A DNA stretch of 64,000 nt from Fremontodendron californicum. Taxonomy: Eukaryota > Streptophyta > Magnoliopsida > Malvales > Malvaceae. Shown here piece after piece: positions 11,740 through 21,400 of this stretch (its first letter is position 1; every line of letters begins with the position of its first letter). The notes below the pieces were generated by a model that did no database searches, had not been told where the DNA came from, and was given only the letters and a program-made list of their open reading frames with translations. Location: the NCBI GenBank assembly GCA_030761205.1, contig JAULJL010000004.1:25083172-25147171 (forward strand), written 5' to 3'. A program made the position numbers and the translations under genes.

Positions 11740-12177
11740 GTGGAAGATTATGAGCCGTTGAACTTTGACTTCCCAGATGAAGATTTGATGTATGTTTCGC
11801 AAGAAGATGAGGTTCCCCTGAAGAAGAAAGTATGGAAAATGTACTTTGATGGCGCATATAATGCCATGGGGCATGGAATCGGTGCAATGCTCATATCCCC
11901 AGAAAAAGATTATTATCCTTTCACTGCTAGATTGGATTTTGATTGTACAAACAATACTGCTGAGTATGAGGCATGTAATATGGGCCTTCGTGCTGTGGTG
12001 GACAGAAAAATCAAAAAATTGGAAGTTTTCAGAGATTCAGCCCTAGTGATATATCAGTTACAGGGAGAATGGGAAACCCGAGATACAAAGCTAATCCGAT
12101 ACCAAGAACTCATACTGAGTTTATAGAAAGAGTTTGAAGAAGTGAATTTCAATTACTTCCCTCGAGAAGAAAACTGA
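11740..12177 (+). pseudogene. E1 pol: second (archaeal-type) RNase H domain, broken
   Basis: Tat-lineage elements carry an extra RNase H between the first RNase H and integrase. Visible here are WKMYFDGAYNAMGHGIGAML, YPFTARLDFDCTNNTAEYEA and VFRDSALVIYQLQGEW, which give the acidic catalytic set typical of the fold (D in YFDGA, E in AEYEA, D in RDSALV). The frame is open from 11740 to a TAG at 12124-12126, continues in frame as FEEVNFNYFPREEN, and meets TGA at 12175-12177. The following MADALATLSS is the usual end of this domain. Confidence 0.82.
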
Positions 12178-12657
12178 ATGGCGGATGCTCTTGCTACTTT
12201 GTCATCAATGTTTAAAGTGAATGAAGGGGCTGAAGTTGTGCCAATAAAGATGGGTATATATGAGTCTCCTGCCCACTACTTGAGTACTGAAGAAAAAGCT
12301 GATGGTCTTCCTTGGTATAACAATATCTTGCAATACATCAAGAGTCATCAATATCCAGAACAGGCAATAGAAAATGACAAGAGGACTTTAAGAAGGCTGG
12401 CAATAAGTTTTGTTCTAGACAGTGAGATTCTCTACAAGAAAGGAAAAGACTAAGTTTTATTGAGATGTGTCGGATCTGTCGATGCTAGGAGAATCATAGA
12501 GGAAGTCCATGAAGGGATATGTGGCACCTATTCCAATAGTCACATGCTTGCTAAGCAGATTATGAGGGCAGGATATTATTGGCTGATGATGGAAGGAGAT
12601 TGTATCAGTTATTCTTGAAAATGCCATAAATGCCAGATCTATGCAGATAAAATTCAT
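12178..12657 (+). pseudogene. E1 pol: connector and H2C2 zinc-binding region of integrase
   Basis: After ADALATLSSMF comes a connector (ILQYIKSHQYPEQAI, RRLAISFVLDSEILYKKGKD). A TAA at 12451-12453 interrupts it. The integrase N-terminal H2C2 module follows, with VHEGICGTYSNSHMLAKQIM, AGYYWLMMEGDC and KCHKCQIYADKIH. The His and Cys pairs are present, but a TGA replaces the residue just before KCHKCQ. This domain helps multimerise integrase and bind LTR ends. Confidence 0.8.
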
Positions 12658-13236
12658 GTGCCACCATCACCATTGCATGTCATGACTGCACCATGGCCAT
12701 TTTCAATGTGGAGAATGGATATGATCGGGCCTATTACCTCGAAAGCTTCAAATGGACATTGTTTCATCTTGGTGGCCATAGATTATTTCACAAAGTGGGT
12801 AGAAGCTGCTTCCTATGCGAATGTAACAAAGTCGGTGGTATGCAGATTTGTTAAGAAAGAAATCATATGCCGTTATGGATTGCCAGCAAGAATTATTTCG
12901 GATAATGCTCTCAATTTGAACAATAAGATGATGAGAGAAGTATGTACTCAGTTCAAGATCAAACATCATAATTCAGCACCTTACCTTCCAAAGATGAATG
13001 GGGCAATAGAAGCAACTAACAAGAACATCAAGAAGATTGTTGAGAAGATGACTGATGTGTATAAGGATTGGCATGAAATCTTGCCTTTTGCTCTTCATGC
13101 ATATCGTACCTCGATTCGCACATCTACAGGGGCAATGCCATTTTCCTTGGTATACGGGATGGAAGCGGTGCTACCTATTGAAGTTGAGGTCCCTTCCCTT
13201 CGGGTTTTGATGGAGGTTGGCCTAAAAAAGGCATAA
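12658..13236 (+). pseudogene. E1 pol: integrase catalytic core
   Basis: This is a 192-residue open frame holding the rve core of a Ty3/gypsy integrase, which joins cDNA ends to target DNA. The DDE residues are visible: D in RMDMIGPI, D in IISDNALNLNN and E in NGAIEATNKNIKK. Other landmarks are AIDYFTKWVEAASYANVTKS, KEIICRYGLPARIISD and YRTSIRTSTGAMPFSLVYGM. It is the longest intact frame of E1. It ends at a TAA at 13234-13236 where relatives have a glutamate codon. It has a single copy of the block that is duplicated in E3. Confidence 0.9.
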
Positions 13237-13560
13237 TGGGTTAGAGCTCATTATGAACAGCTGAATCTCATCGAAGAGAAAAGATTAAAAGCGATTTGTC
13301 ATAGGCAGTTGTATCAGAAAAGGATGATTCGATCCCACAACAAGAAGGTTTGTCCCTGACAGTTCCGAGAGAGGGAGTTGGTACTGAGGAAAATTCTCCC
13401 TATAGTGAAGGATCCGCGAGGAAAATGGGTTCCAAATTGGGAAGGATCCTATGTGGTAAAAAGAGCTTTTTCTGGAGGAGCATTGATTCTAACTCGGATG
13501 GACAGTGATGATTTTAGACATCCCGTGAATGCTGATGAACTGAAGAAGTATTATGCTTGA
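13237..13560 (+). pseudogene. E1 pol: integrase C-terminal region
   Basis: The frame continues as HYEQLNLIEEKRLKAICH, with a TGA at 13357-13359, then VLRKILPIVKDPRGKWVPNW and EGSYVVKRAFSGGALILTRM, ending LKKYYA and TGA at 13558-13560. This is the GPF/GPY-like C-terminal module that binds DNA in gypsy integrases. The expected GPY motif reads GSY here. The stop at 13558 is the natural end of pol, since E3 ends at the same residue. Confidence 0.78.
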
Positions 13561-15104
13561 AAAAAAAAGTGTGATGCTATGCACATGGGAATTCGAATGA
13601 TTCCAAGTGTAGAAATGGAAATTCTATATGTCTATCTCACTTGAGAATTGCTTTTTAATGAGAATATTCATGGATATGATGAACGACCATCTTTCATATT
13701 CCTTTCACTAAGAAGAAATTATCCTTAGTCCCCTCTTTGAGCCTTAGGAATTATTTCTTTCTTTAAACCTTGATCAAGGATCACCCTCTACACTGGAGGA
13801 GAAATGCGAGGAAAAATAATAAAAAAGTCATGGCAAAAAAAGAGAGCCATTGAAAAATGTGAAATCAAAGAATGGAAAATGAAAGTCAGCAAAAAAGAAA
13901 AAAGGAAAAAGAGAAAAGAAAATCCAAAAAAGGGACAAATGTTTCAAGAATGAATCCTCCTTAGGAAATGATCCTTGATCTAATCACCCTAAACACATTT
14001 TGGGCCTATTTTATCCTTTCTTTCTAAACCTGAACCTTGGCCTACATTACGTGCTTTTAAAGTCCATTTTGATCAAGCATGGATATTTAATTTGAAAGGT
14101 TGTTATCAGAATTTATCACATCATTTGAATTGATATTTTTACCTTGGAAGCATTTAGAATTCTCAAATGCATGGTAGAATACAAGAAAAAAGAGAAAACA
14201 AAAAATGATGAAAACAAAAAAAGAATGTAAAAGGAGAGGTTTAAGCCGAAAACCCGCAAAAGGGCGACATAATACCGAAAGAGGGACATTTGAGTTGAAA
14301 ACCCGCAAAGGGCGGCTCAAGTACTGACCAAGGTTTGAATCAATGCTCTGTGTAAAGAGGGAGAAAATATTTGAAAATCAGAGAAAAGGGGAACAACTCA
14401 GTCTGACGTAACTACGGAAGCCAAGGGACTACCCAAGTAAATTGCTCATTCAAGAGAAATTTCAAAAGGTTTGAAAAAAGAGGGGTCCAAGATATTCCAC
14501 ATCAGGGGCATCTACAACCTATAATTTTACATTTGTTTTTTTTATATCCTTGATATTCACTTTTACAATTTTAAAACATTTGTTGCAATAAATTCTTGTT
14601 ATCCTTTTCATGATATTTTGCTTGTCTCATATTTTCTTTCGTACATTTTTGAGATTGCATCTTGTTTATTATAAAATTGAATGATGATTAATAAACATAA
14701 AAAATCTTTAAATAAAAGGATTTCAGAGTATTACTAAGGAATAGATTTAAATCTTAGGAAAGGTTTGGAAAGTTCACCAAGTAAAAGAAAACAATGAATA
14801 TGTTGGAGACTCCATCATGAAGTCAGAAAATTTGTGAATTTCAGCAAAACTCAGAAACTGGGACTGTTTGACAAGTTATCTTGAGTGAAGGGTTCCTTAA
14901 GTGGGGCATCAGTGAACAATTGAAGACGCCGTCATGAAGTCGGATAATCTATGAATCTCAAAGAAACCATGGATTAGAAATCATGAGACAATCATTTGAT
15001 TGCATTTATCCTTGGGAAACATAAAAGCATTTGCAAAGCATGTCATTCTCATCATTGCATTTAGCTAACATTGCAGGAATCAGGAAAATTTTGGTTTCCC
15101 CAAA
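13561..15104 (+). other. E1 3' UTR, proximal part
   Basis: Non-coding sequence between the pol stop and the tandem array, aligned throughout with 58827-60360 of E3. A paired motif GAAAACCCGCAAA(A)GGGCG occurs at about 14249 and 14300, each time with the alternation AAGCCGAAAACC / GAGTTGAAAACC. A second pair, GACTCCATCATGAAGTCAG and GACGCCGTCATGAAGTCGG, lies at about 14808 and 14925. No frame is conserved between E1 and E3. Confidence 0.7.
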
Positions 15105-15790
15105 TCGAACTCGTTCTGCTTCTCAAGTGAGTCGAGCCCCGAGATCATCATCGAGGTATGTTCCTTTCATTTTCAAGATTAAATTTATTAAAATGAATTA
15201 AATCCAGGATCATTTTTAGTATATTTCCTTTTGTTTTAAATCGAATTCATTCTGTTTTATCAAATGAGTCAAGCCTCGAGACCACCATCGAGGTATTTCC
15301 TTTTGTTTCAAATCGAATTCATTCTGTTTTATCAAACGAGTCGAGCCTCGAGACCACCGTCGAGGTATTTCCTTTTGTTTCAAATCGAATTCATTCTGTT
15401 TTATCAAATGAGTCGAGCCTCGAGACCACTGTCGAGGTACTTCCTTTTGTTTCAAATCGAACTTATTCTGTTTTATCAAACGAGTAGAGCCTCGAGACCA
15501 CCATCAAGGTATTTCCTTTTGTTTTAAATCGAATTCATTCTGTTTTATCAAATGAGTCGAGCCTCGAGACCACCGTCGAGGTATTTCCTTTTGTTTCAAA
15601 TCGAATTCATTATGTTTTATCAAATGAGTCGAGCCTCGAGACCACCGTCGAGGTATTTCCTTTTGTTTCAAATCGAATTCATTCTGTTTTATTAAATGAG
15701 TCGAGCCTCGAGACCACCATCGAGGTATTTCCTTTTGTTCAAACGAATTCATTCTATTTATCAAACGAGTCGAGCTTAAGACTGTCGTCA
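15105..15790 (+). repeat. E1 3' UTR tandem array, 72-bp unit, about 8 copies
   Basis: The unit includes TTTCCTTTTGTTTCAAATCG, AATTCATTCTGTTTTATCAA and GAGTCGAGCCTCGAGACCAC followed by CGTCGAGGTA. The GAGGTA landmark falls at 15290, 15362, 15434, 15506 and 15578, an exact 72-bp period. Because 72 is divisible by 3, both strands appear open across the array; this is an artefact of the period. Each unit can form a stem CCTCGA/TCGAGG with an 8-base loop. Hypervariable tandem arrays in the 3' UTR are a known property of Tat/Ogre elements. Confidence 0.92.
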
Positions 15791-15915
15791 AGGTATTTTC
15801 ATCATGGGTAAGGCCTCTGGGCACCATTTTTAAGACCTCTAGGCATAATTTTTCAAATCACGGGTAAGGGCTCCGAGCACCATTCTTAAGACCTCCAGGC
15901 ACAATTTTCTTCTTT
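15791..15915 (+). repeat. E1 3' UTR short array of GACCTC(C/T)(A/G)GGCAC words
   Basis: Four copies of a CTCTGGGCACCATTTTTAAG-like unit occur at about 15811-15905. The same motif is expanded in E3 at 61017-61250. Confidence 0.75.
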
Positions 15916-16119
15916 TACGAATCGAACCCGTTTCCTTAAGACAGGTCGAGCCTTGATTAGTCAGGGAATTCAATTTAAGGATAATATCTTCTATTTACAG
16001 CTTTAAAAAAAAAAGAATGTGAGTGAAAACCCCTTTCCCATTTTTCTTCACATGTGATTTCACTAACTGGACAAAATTAATATTTGTTTATCTTTGCCTG
16101 ATTCTTGATTCTCAGCAAT

Positions 16120-16136
16120 AGCCAAAGAGGGGCAGC
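16120..16136 (+). other. E1 polypurine tract
   Basis: AGCCAAAGAGGGGCAGC directly precedes the TGTAGACACC start of the LTR. The same tract sits before the 3' LTR of E3 (61618-61634) and, reverse complemented, next to the E6 LTR. It primes plus-strand DNA synthesis. The bases from 15916 to 16119 are unique 3' UTR, also conserved in E3. Confidence 0.85.
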
Positions 16137-16269
16137 TGTAGACACCTAATTTTGTTTGGACCATTAAAGCAAGTATGTTTTCTTCCTAATTTGATGTTTC
16201 AGAATGTAAAAAGACTTTTTTCATCCTACAGGTGGTACTCCGAGACTTAGTCTAAGAAGGCGAGCATAA

Positions 16270-16326
16270 AAAGTCAAACTTGAAAAAGCCAACCCCAAAA
16301 AAGTCAACTACTAAAAAAGTCAACCC
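16270..16326 (+). promoter_or_regulatory. LTR cluster of W-box-like TTGACT cores
   Basis: Three AGTCAA (TTGACT in reverse) occur at 16272, 16302 and 16319, within about 55 bp and about 135 bp from the LTR start. The equivalent cluster has five cores in the E3 5' LTR (35569-35634), four in the E3 3' LTR (61785-61845), four in E4 (28382-28430) and three in E6 (52851-52905). TTGAC(C/T) is the core bound by WRKY transcription factors. A role in element transcription is inference. Confidence 0.45.
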
Positions 16327-16965
16327 ACTTTCAAAATCAAGATTTGAAGTTCAATTGAAAAATGGTGAAAGAATTTTGATAATTCGAGGTCTACATTGAA
16401 AGATATGGAGTTCAGAAGTTGGGTTACGGAGATTAAGTAGAAAGAAAACCCTAGTTAGGGAAATTTGGGGAATAGTGCTTAAACGATCAAATTGGTTGGA
16501 ATTGAGGTTTCCAAATGAAAGATAAGCACTGACTACGGGTAATGCAGAAGCTACTTGGAAGAAAAATTGAAGGAAAAGTCAATCTGAAAGAAAGACGAGA
16601 ATTAGGGTTTTAGTAGATTTTGGTGAAATTGGGGAAATTGCAGAAATGGCTCGACTCGGTAAAACTAAAGCCCCTAATTGATGATGAGTGAGTAAACAAG
16701 GATAGCCTAAGGCTCAGTTTGAAGAAATTTTGAGAAAAGAGTCGATTGGAGAAAAAACGAAAAAACGAGGAAATTCTCGATAGTGGAAAAAAGGAAAAAC
16801 CAAATCGGAAGGGAATTTGATCGTAAAAATTGGGCTTTTTGGACCAATTCCAATTCCATATATGGCAAAGGCCCAAAAAAAGAAAATCTGAAAATCAGAC
16901 TTGTTTTGAGCAAAACCGAGCTTTGGAGGCAAAAGGGCAAAATTGGAAAATTTGGGAAAAATAGA

Positions 16966-17560
16966 AAATGAACTCCAAAAGGTCTAAAAATATGCAAATA
17001 TCATTATTAAATCATTTTGAAGAGATTGGCAAAAGAAAATCCGGATTCGGAGTTCGTTTGCAAAATGGCCAAATCCCGTGTCCTCTATGCAGAAATTCAA
17101 GAAGATAAATATCGAAAAAATACCAAATGAGCTCCAAAAATTCTAAAAATTTGCAGATCGCATTCTTAAATTATTTGGAAGAGATTGGCAAAATAAAATC
17201 CGGATTCGGAGTTCGTTTGCAAAATGGCCAAATCCCGGGCCCACTATGTAGTAATTCAAGCAGATAAATCCCCAAAAAATAGCAAATGAGCTCCAAAAAT
17301 TATGAAAACTTCTAGATCACACTTTTAAATTATTTGGAAGAGATTGGTGAAGAAAAATATGGATTCGGAGCTTGTTTAAAAAATGGTAAAGTTTGGGAGC
17401 ACAAAAGGGAAATTTTGGAAGAAAAAATCCAAATAAATAGCAAATGGGCTCAGAAAATTTTGAAAACCCTCAGAATTCAATTTTTTTATTATTTCGGAAG
17501 TATTAAAAAAAATAAATTTTGAATTTGGAGTCCGTTTGCTATTTATTTAGGTTCGGGGGT
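16966..17560 (+). repeat. LTR internal tandem array, about 160-bp unit
   Basis: Each unit contains AAATGAGCTCCAAAAATTCT, TTATTTGGAAGAGATTGGC, TTCGGAGTTCGTTTGCAAAA and, in the best copies, CCCGGGCCCACTATG. Unit starts fall at about 16971, 17131, 17290 and 17449. The later units are progressively diverged. Homologous arrays occur in all LTRs: E3 36286-36850 and 62480-63060, E4 27345-27770 and E6 51785-52390 (minus). Confidence 0.85.
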
Positions 17561-20039
17561 CAAAAAGGTCATTTTACCCAAGAAACTGAAAAGGGCTTTT
17601 CTTGCTTTTAAAAAAAATGAAGCAAGGGTTGGAAGAGGAAAGGTCAGCCGGCCAAGGCCCAATGGAGGGTAGATATTTTTTGATTTTTCATCAAAGGGCC
17701 AAGGGTGAAGAGGAAGGTAGTTATTTTTTGTGATCAAGCCTTTGAATTTGCAATACATGGACCAATGGTTTGATAGAGAGCATATTTATGACATCTTTAT
17801 GACATCATAATTCAAGGGCTGATGAAACTAATCTAAGGGTGAGAATTCTACATAGAAAGCATCTTTGATTGAAGGCCATAGGATCAAATTTGTTAAAAGA
17901 AATTCTAGGAACCTCCTAGGTTCTTCCGAGGCCAACCGGCCACACTATCAAGGAGGGGGGCTCTCTCTTTCATTTTCACTCATTCACACTTGGTTTGGCT
18001 GATATTCTCTCCATTTTTGAAAGGAAAAAAAAGAAATGATTAGAAAGGCAAAGAAAGGAAGAGGAAGAAAGGCTTGTAATATAGCTTTGAGAGGTTGCTT
18101 AAAGCGCCATACTCTTATACTTTCCTTGCATTTCCATTTTTGATTTTGCTATTTTCATTGATATTTTGGTGAGTTTCTTTTGATTTTGATTTTAAAATAT
18201 GTATTTTTAAGTTTCTTCTTCAAGTTCTTCTTGTTACTTTCTTGAAAAAAGCTTTGAAAAAAATATTTTTTCTTGTTTTAGGAGGAGGTCAAATGGCCCT
18301 TTTTTGATATGGTTGCTGTTTTGCTTTTTGTTTCATGTTGTTAGTGGTATCTAGCATTTTTTTTTATGTCTTATATCTTATTCAAATACAAAAATATGAA
18401 GCTTGTTTTGATTTTGTTGCTTACTTACCTTCATTGTTAAGTTTACTAACTTGTTTTCATATTTATTTTCCTTGTCTCGCATCTTTTAATTTTCTGTTTT
18501 CAACATTTTTTTGAGTTGTTCATGATTTGCATTTTAGTATGCTAAGTGTTTACGAAAATGCCTAGTGGTTTTCATGCCTTTACTTTATGTTTGCATGGTT
18601 AGCATTGTTTCTTTTTAATCTTGCATGTTAGTATATCATGTGTTTGTGAAAATGCCATGCTCATCTTAAAGTATAGGACCATTCGGCCACCCCTCATGTT
18701 GTATGCTTTGTATGTGCATTTTCATCATGCTAGTTGATAGGTTTGCATTTTCATGATATTTGGTTGTGTATTTTGTTTAAGCATGCTATATGTTTGTGTT
18801 TTTCCCATGCATTCTTTAGGTTTAGGTTTGGCTTGCTTTGCCATGCATATTAGACCTAGGTTGCATTAAATGCCATGCAAGTTCATTTAGGTCTAGGTCA
18901 TATTCTCTATGCCATGCATTTTTCATGTCATTTAGGTCTTAAATCATGCATTTCATGCATCATATTTGCTGTATGTTCATGCATTTCATGTCATGCTACA
19001 TGATTTATGACTTAGACCTGTCAATAGTTCAAAGTCATGCTCATTTTGAGCATACTTGTGGAAAATTAAAGAGTTGTCAAATTGATTATTCTACCTTTGT
19101 AATTTTTTTTACTTAGCCAATTTTTTGTCTAACTTTTTAAAAGTGTTATCTACTGTTTGTGAGTCTTTAGGAGAATCTCCAACATTTTAACTTTTTTTTT
19201 AAATGATTTTCATCAAAGGCAAAAAAATGTGTTTTGGCAAAACAATTTTTTCACCCAGTACTCATACTTTCCTGATTTTTCTGGGCAGTCATCTTTAATC
19301 AGAAAATTAAGCCAATTTTTACCGTGTAGGTTTACATGTTCTTAGTCTCCAGTATTTGTTTTAGATTTTTTTGAATTTTTAAAATTAGGTTAAAAAATTA
19401 TGTTCTAAAACTGGACAGTGGAGTCAGATTTGAATTTGAAGAAAATTCATTTTTCTGTTTTGGCTAAGTTACTTAGAGGGGGCTGATTAGGAAGTTTAGC
19501 TACTGTCTTAGGGTAGTTCCTAAGCCTTTTAAAACTCTAAAAATGATTTTATTAAACCTCGGGTTAAGGGTGGTCAAGTCCGGGATTTTAAACTTAGAAA
19601 ATTAAAACCGTTTTTAAAATGGTTTGGCTAGGGTTTTAATCTTCATTAAAGCTTTTCAAAATTGTTTTCAAACAATCACAAAGTATTTTGATTTTAGAAA
19701 ATTTAATTTGATATATTTTCCTAAGGTAGCAGGATACCTTTTTAGATATACGGATTTCCTTAATTAAAGGAAAAAATACATTTTCATGCATTGCATTTTT
19801 CACATTCATGCATACTATATAATATGTGATTTTTGCTATGATAATTTTCATGGTGTTGTTATTATTTTTTATTTATATTTTTGATGTTATGTTGTTTATT
19901 ATATGGTTTTGAATATTTCATGATATCCTATGCTTTTTATTTGGTTATTTATTTTTGTCACATTATTTAGCATATACTATGTTCATGCATTATTACTTTT
20001 TATTTTTATTTTCATGCATATTATATGATAGCATTATTT

Positions 20040-20400
20040 TATGTTTCATGTCATTTCATGTAATTTAGATTATATTCCATGTCATTTAGATTATATTTTT
20101 TTTAGAATATGCCATGTTATTTAAAATATGCCATATCATTTAATTTTGCCATGTCATTTAAATCATATCATTTCATATAGAATATATAATGTCACTTAGG
20201 ACACTTCATTTCATTTAGGATATTTGATTTCATTTAGAATATATTATGTCACATAGGCCATTTCATTTCATATAGAATATACCAAGGTACTTAGGATATT
20301 TTATTTCATTTAGAATATGCTATGTTATTTAAATTATATCATGTCATTCAGGATGCATTATATTATTATCTAGACTTTGCTATGTCATTTTATTTATGTC
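20040..20400 (+). repeat. LTR array of short CATGTCATTTAG-type units
   Basis: Degenerate direct repeats of about 19-20 bp, such as CATTTCATTTAGAATAT and TATGTCACTTAGGATATTT, fill this stretch. Equivalent arrays occur in E2 (30050-30240), E3 (39420-39780), E4 (24340-24620, reverse) and E6 (46550-46750, reverse). Copy number differs among LTRs. Confidence 0.8.
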
Positions 20401-21133
20401 ACACATGTTCATATTCATTTTTTTAAATGTTTTAAAAAAAAAAGGATAATGATTTTAAATAAAAATAAAGATATTCTCGAGTTAAAATAATTCATGAGTT
20501 CTCTACCGGCTTTGCTGGAGGGGATATCATCAATTATCATTATTAAAGGAATATCTTTCTTTCAAAAAATGAGAATGATTCAGAAATTTTTTCCAAATAA
20601 ATAAAAATTTCTATATTCTGCCGATTTTGTCGGGGAATATAGGAAAATTTTGAATTAATAAATTCAAAATCATTTTCGATTAAAAATGGAATTATCTTTC
20701 TTTAAATTGGGAATTAACTTGAAATACTAAATTAAAAACCGACTTTTTACCGAGACCTGAGATAACACACGATTAATAAGGTACCATTTTATACGAGCGT
20801 TGTGGGGGTGCTAATCCTTCCCCACACGTAATCGAGTCTCGAACCCACTTCTTTGATTTCTCTGGTTTAAAACGCAGACTTGAAATTGGTTTTAAAAATG
20901 TTTTAATTAATTTTAAAAATGTTTTACACAACCGATTTTAAAAAGTGGCCAATCACACCTAGCTAAAAAAAGATTAGTGGCGACTCCATGTCTTTTTCAA
21001 GGTCATTTTCAAAATCTTTATTTTTCAAGAGGAATTAAGTCGAGTTTTTCTCGGTTTTTTTAGTGTCACGCTTAACGAGTAATAAAGTCTCACGATGAGT
21101 CTTGTTATTTTTTAGGTTACGAAAATCTGTGTT

Positions 21134-21367
21134 CTAAAAAGACTGGGCACCTAACACTACGACCTCATTCTGATCCCTTTGTGTCCCTGGCCCTTCTTTG
21201 GCAGTTAAGTTTTTAGTGTATCCCTTTCCCTTGATTACGACGGACATCAACTCCATCAATTTATTCATCTGATCTTTAGATTCTACTTGAAATTTTGCCA
21301 AATGTTCTCGCAATTCTTCCTGTGCCCTTTCCATTCTTTCAATTCGGGCAGCTTGTTCATTCTCCAT
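21134..21367 (-). pseudogene. E4: N-terminal gag fragment
   Basis: A 77-codon minus-strand frame starts at ATG 21367-21365. It reads AARIERMERAQEELREHLAK followed by a segment ending QMNKLMELMSVVIKGKGY. The charged heptad-like pattern suggests a coiled coil. It matches the start of gag in E3 (LARIERMERVQRELQEQLVK) and E2 (MERMRQALQETQERLIRNL). In intact elements gag forms the particle that packages RNA. The homology stops near residue 55 and the frame ends shortly after, at the junction with E1, so only the extreme N-terminus survives. The ATG is kept here, whereas the E3 copy has ATA at the same place. Confidence 0.7.
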
Positions 21368-21400
21368 AGGTCTAGCCTGTATTAAAAAGGAACTCAGTAC

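Larger units (their letters stand above)
9967..21123 (+). mobile_element. E1: 5'-truncated Tat/Ogre-type retrotransposon
   Basis: The order is partial intron, reverse transcriptase, RNase H, second RNase H, integrase, 3' UTR with tandem array, PPT and a 5-kb LTR. This is the 3' half of a Tat/Ogre Ty3/gypsy element. The 5' LTR, ORF1, gag and protease are missing. Homology to the more complete element E3 begins at about 9967, inside the intron, so the break is unrelated to any functional boundary. The LTR ends in GGTTACGA without the final CA expected from other copies, so the right end is also slightly eroded where it meets E4. Confidence 0.88.
16137..21123 (+). mobile_element. E1 3' LTR, about 5.0 kb
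   Basis: It starts TGTAGACACCTAATTTTG and runs to TTTTTTAGGTTACGA, missing the last CA. Internal landmarks shared with the E3 LTR are a W-box-like cluster near 16270, a 160-bp tandem array at 16966-17560, a block of GCCATGCATTTTTCATG words near 18830-19010, an array of CATGTCATTTAG words at 20040-20400, and the conserved 3' part with GTGGGGGTGCTAATCCTTCC and GGTGGC/GTGGCGACTCCAT. An LTR this long is typical of Ogre elements. Its sequence groups with the LTRs of E3, not with E2/E4. Confidence 0.88.

Noticed and set aside
13800..13930. A/G-rich tract in E1 downstream of pol that could be a second polypurine tract.
   Set aside because: The copy in E3 (about 59100-59220) is equally A-rich but diverged, and the real PPT with its conserved sequence lies next to the LTR.
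15240..15795. Regularly spaced repeats that could suggest a CRISPR array.
   Set aside because: Units are directly adjacent with no unique spacers, and the context is a plant retrotransposon 3' UTR.
15216..15827. Open frames on both strands with a repeated peptide (for example HLIKQNEFDLKQKEIPRRWS).
   Set aside because: They are produced by the 72-bp tandem array, whose period is a multiple of three. They vanish in the irregular E3 array.
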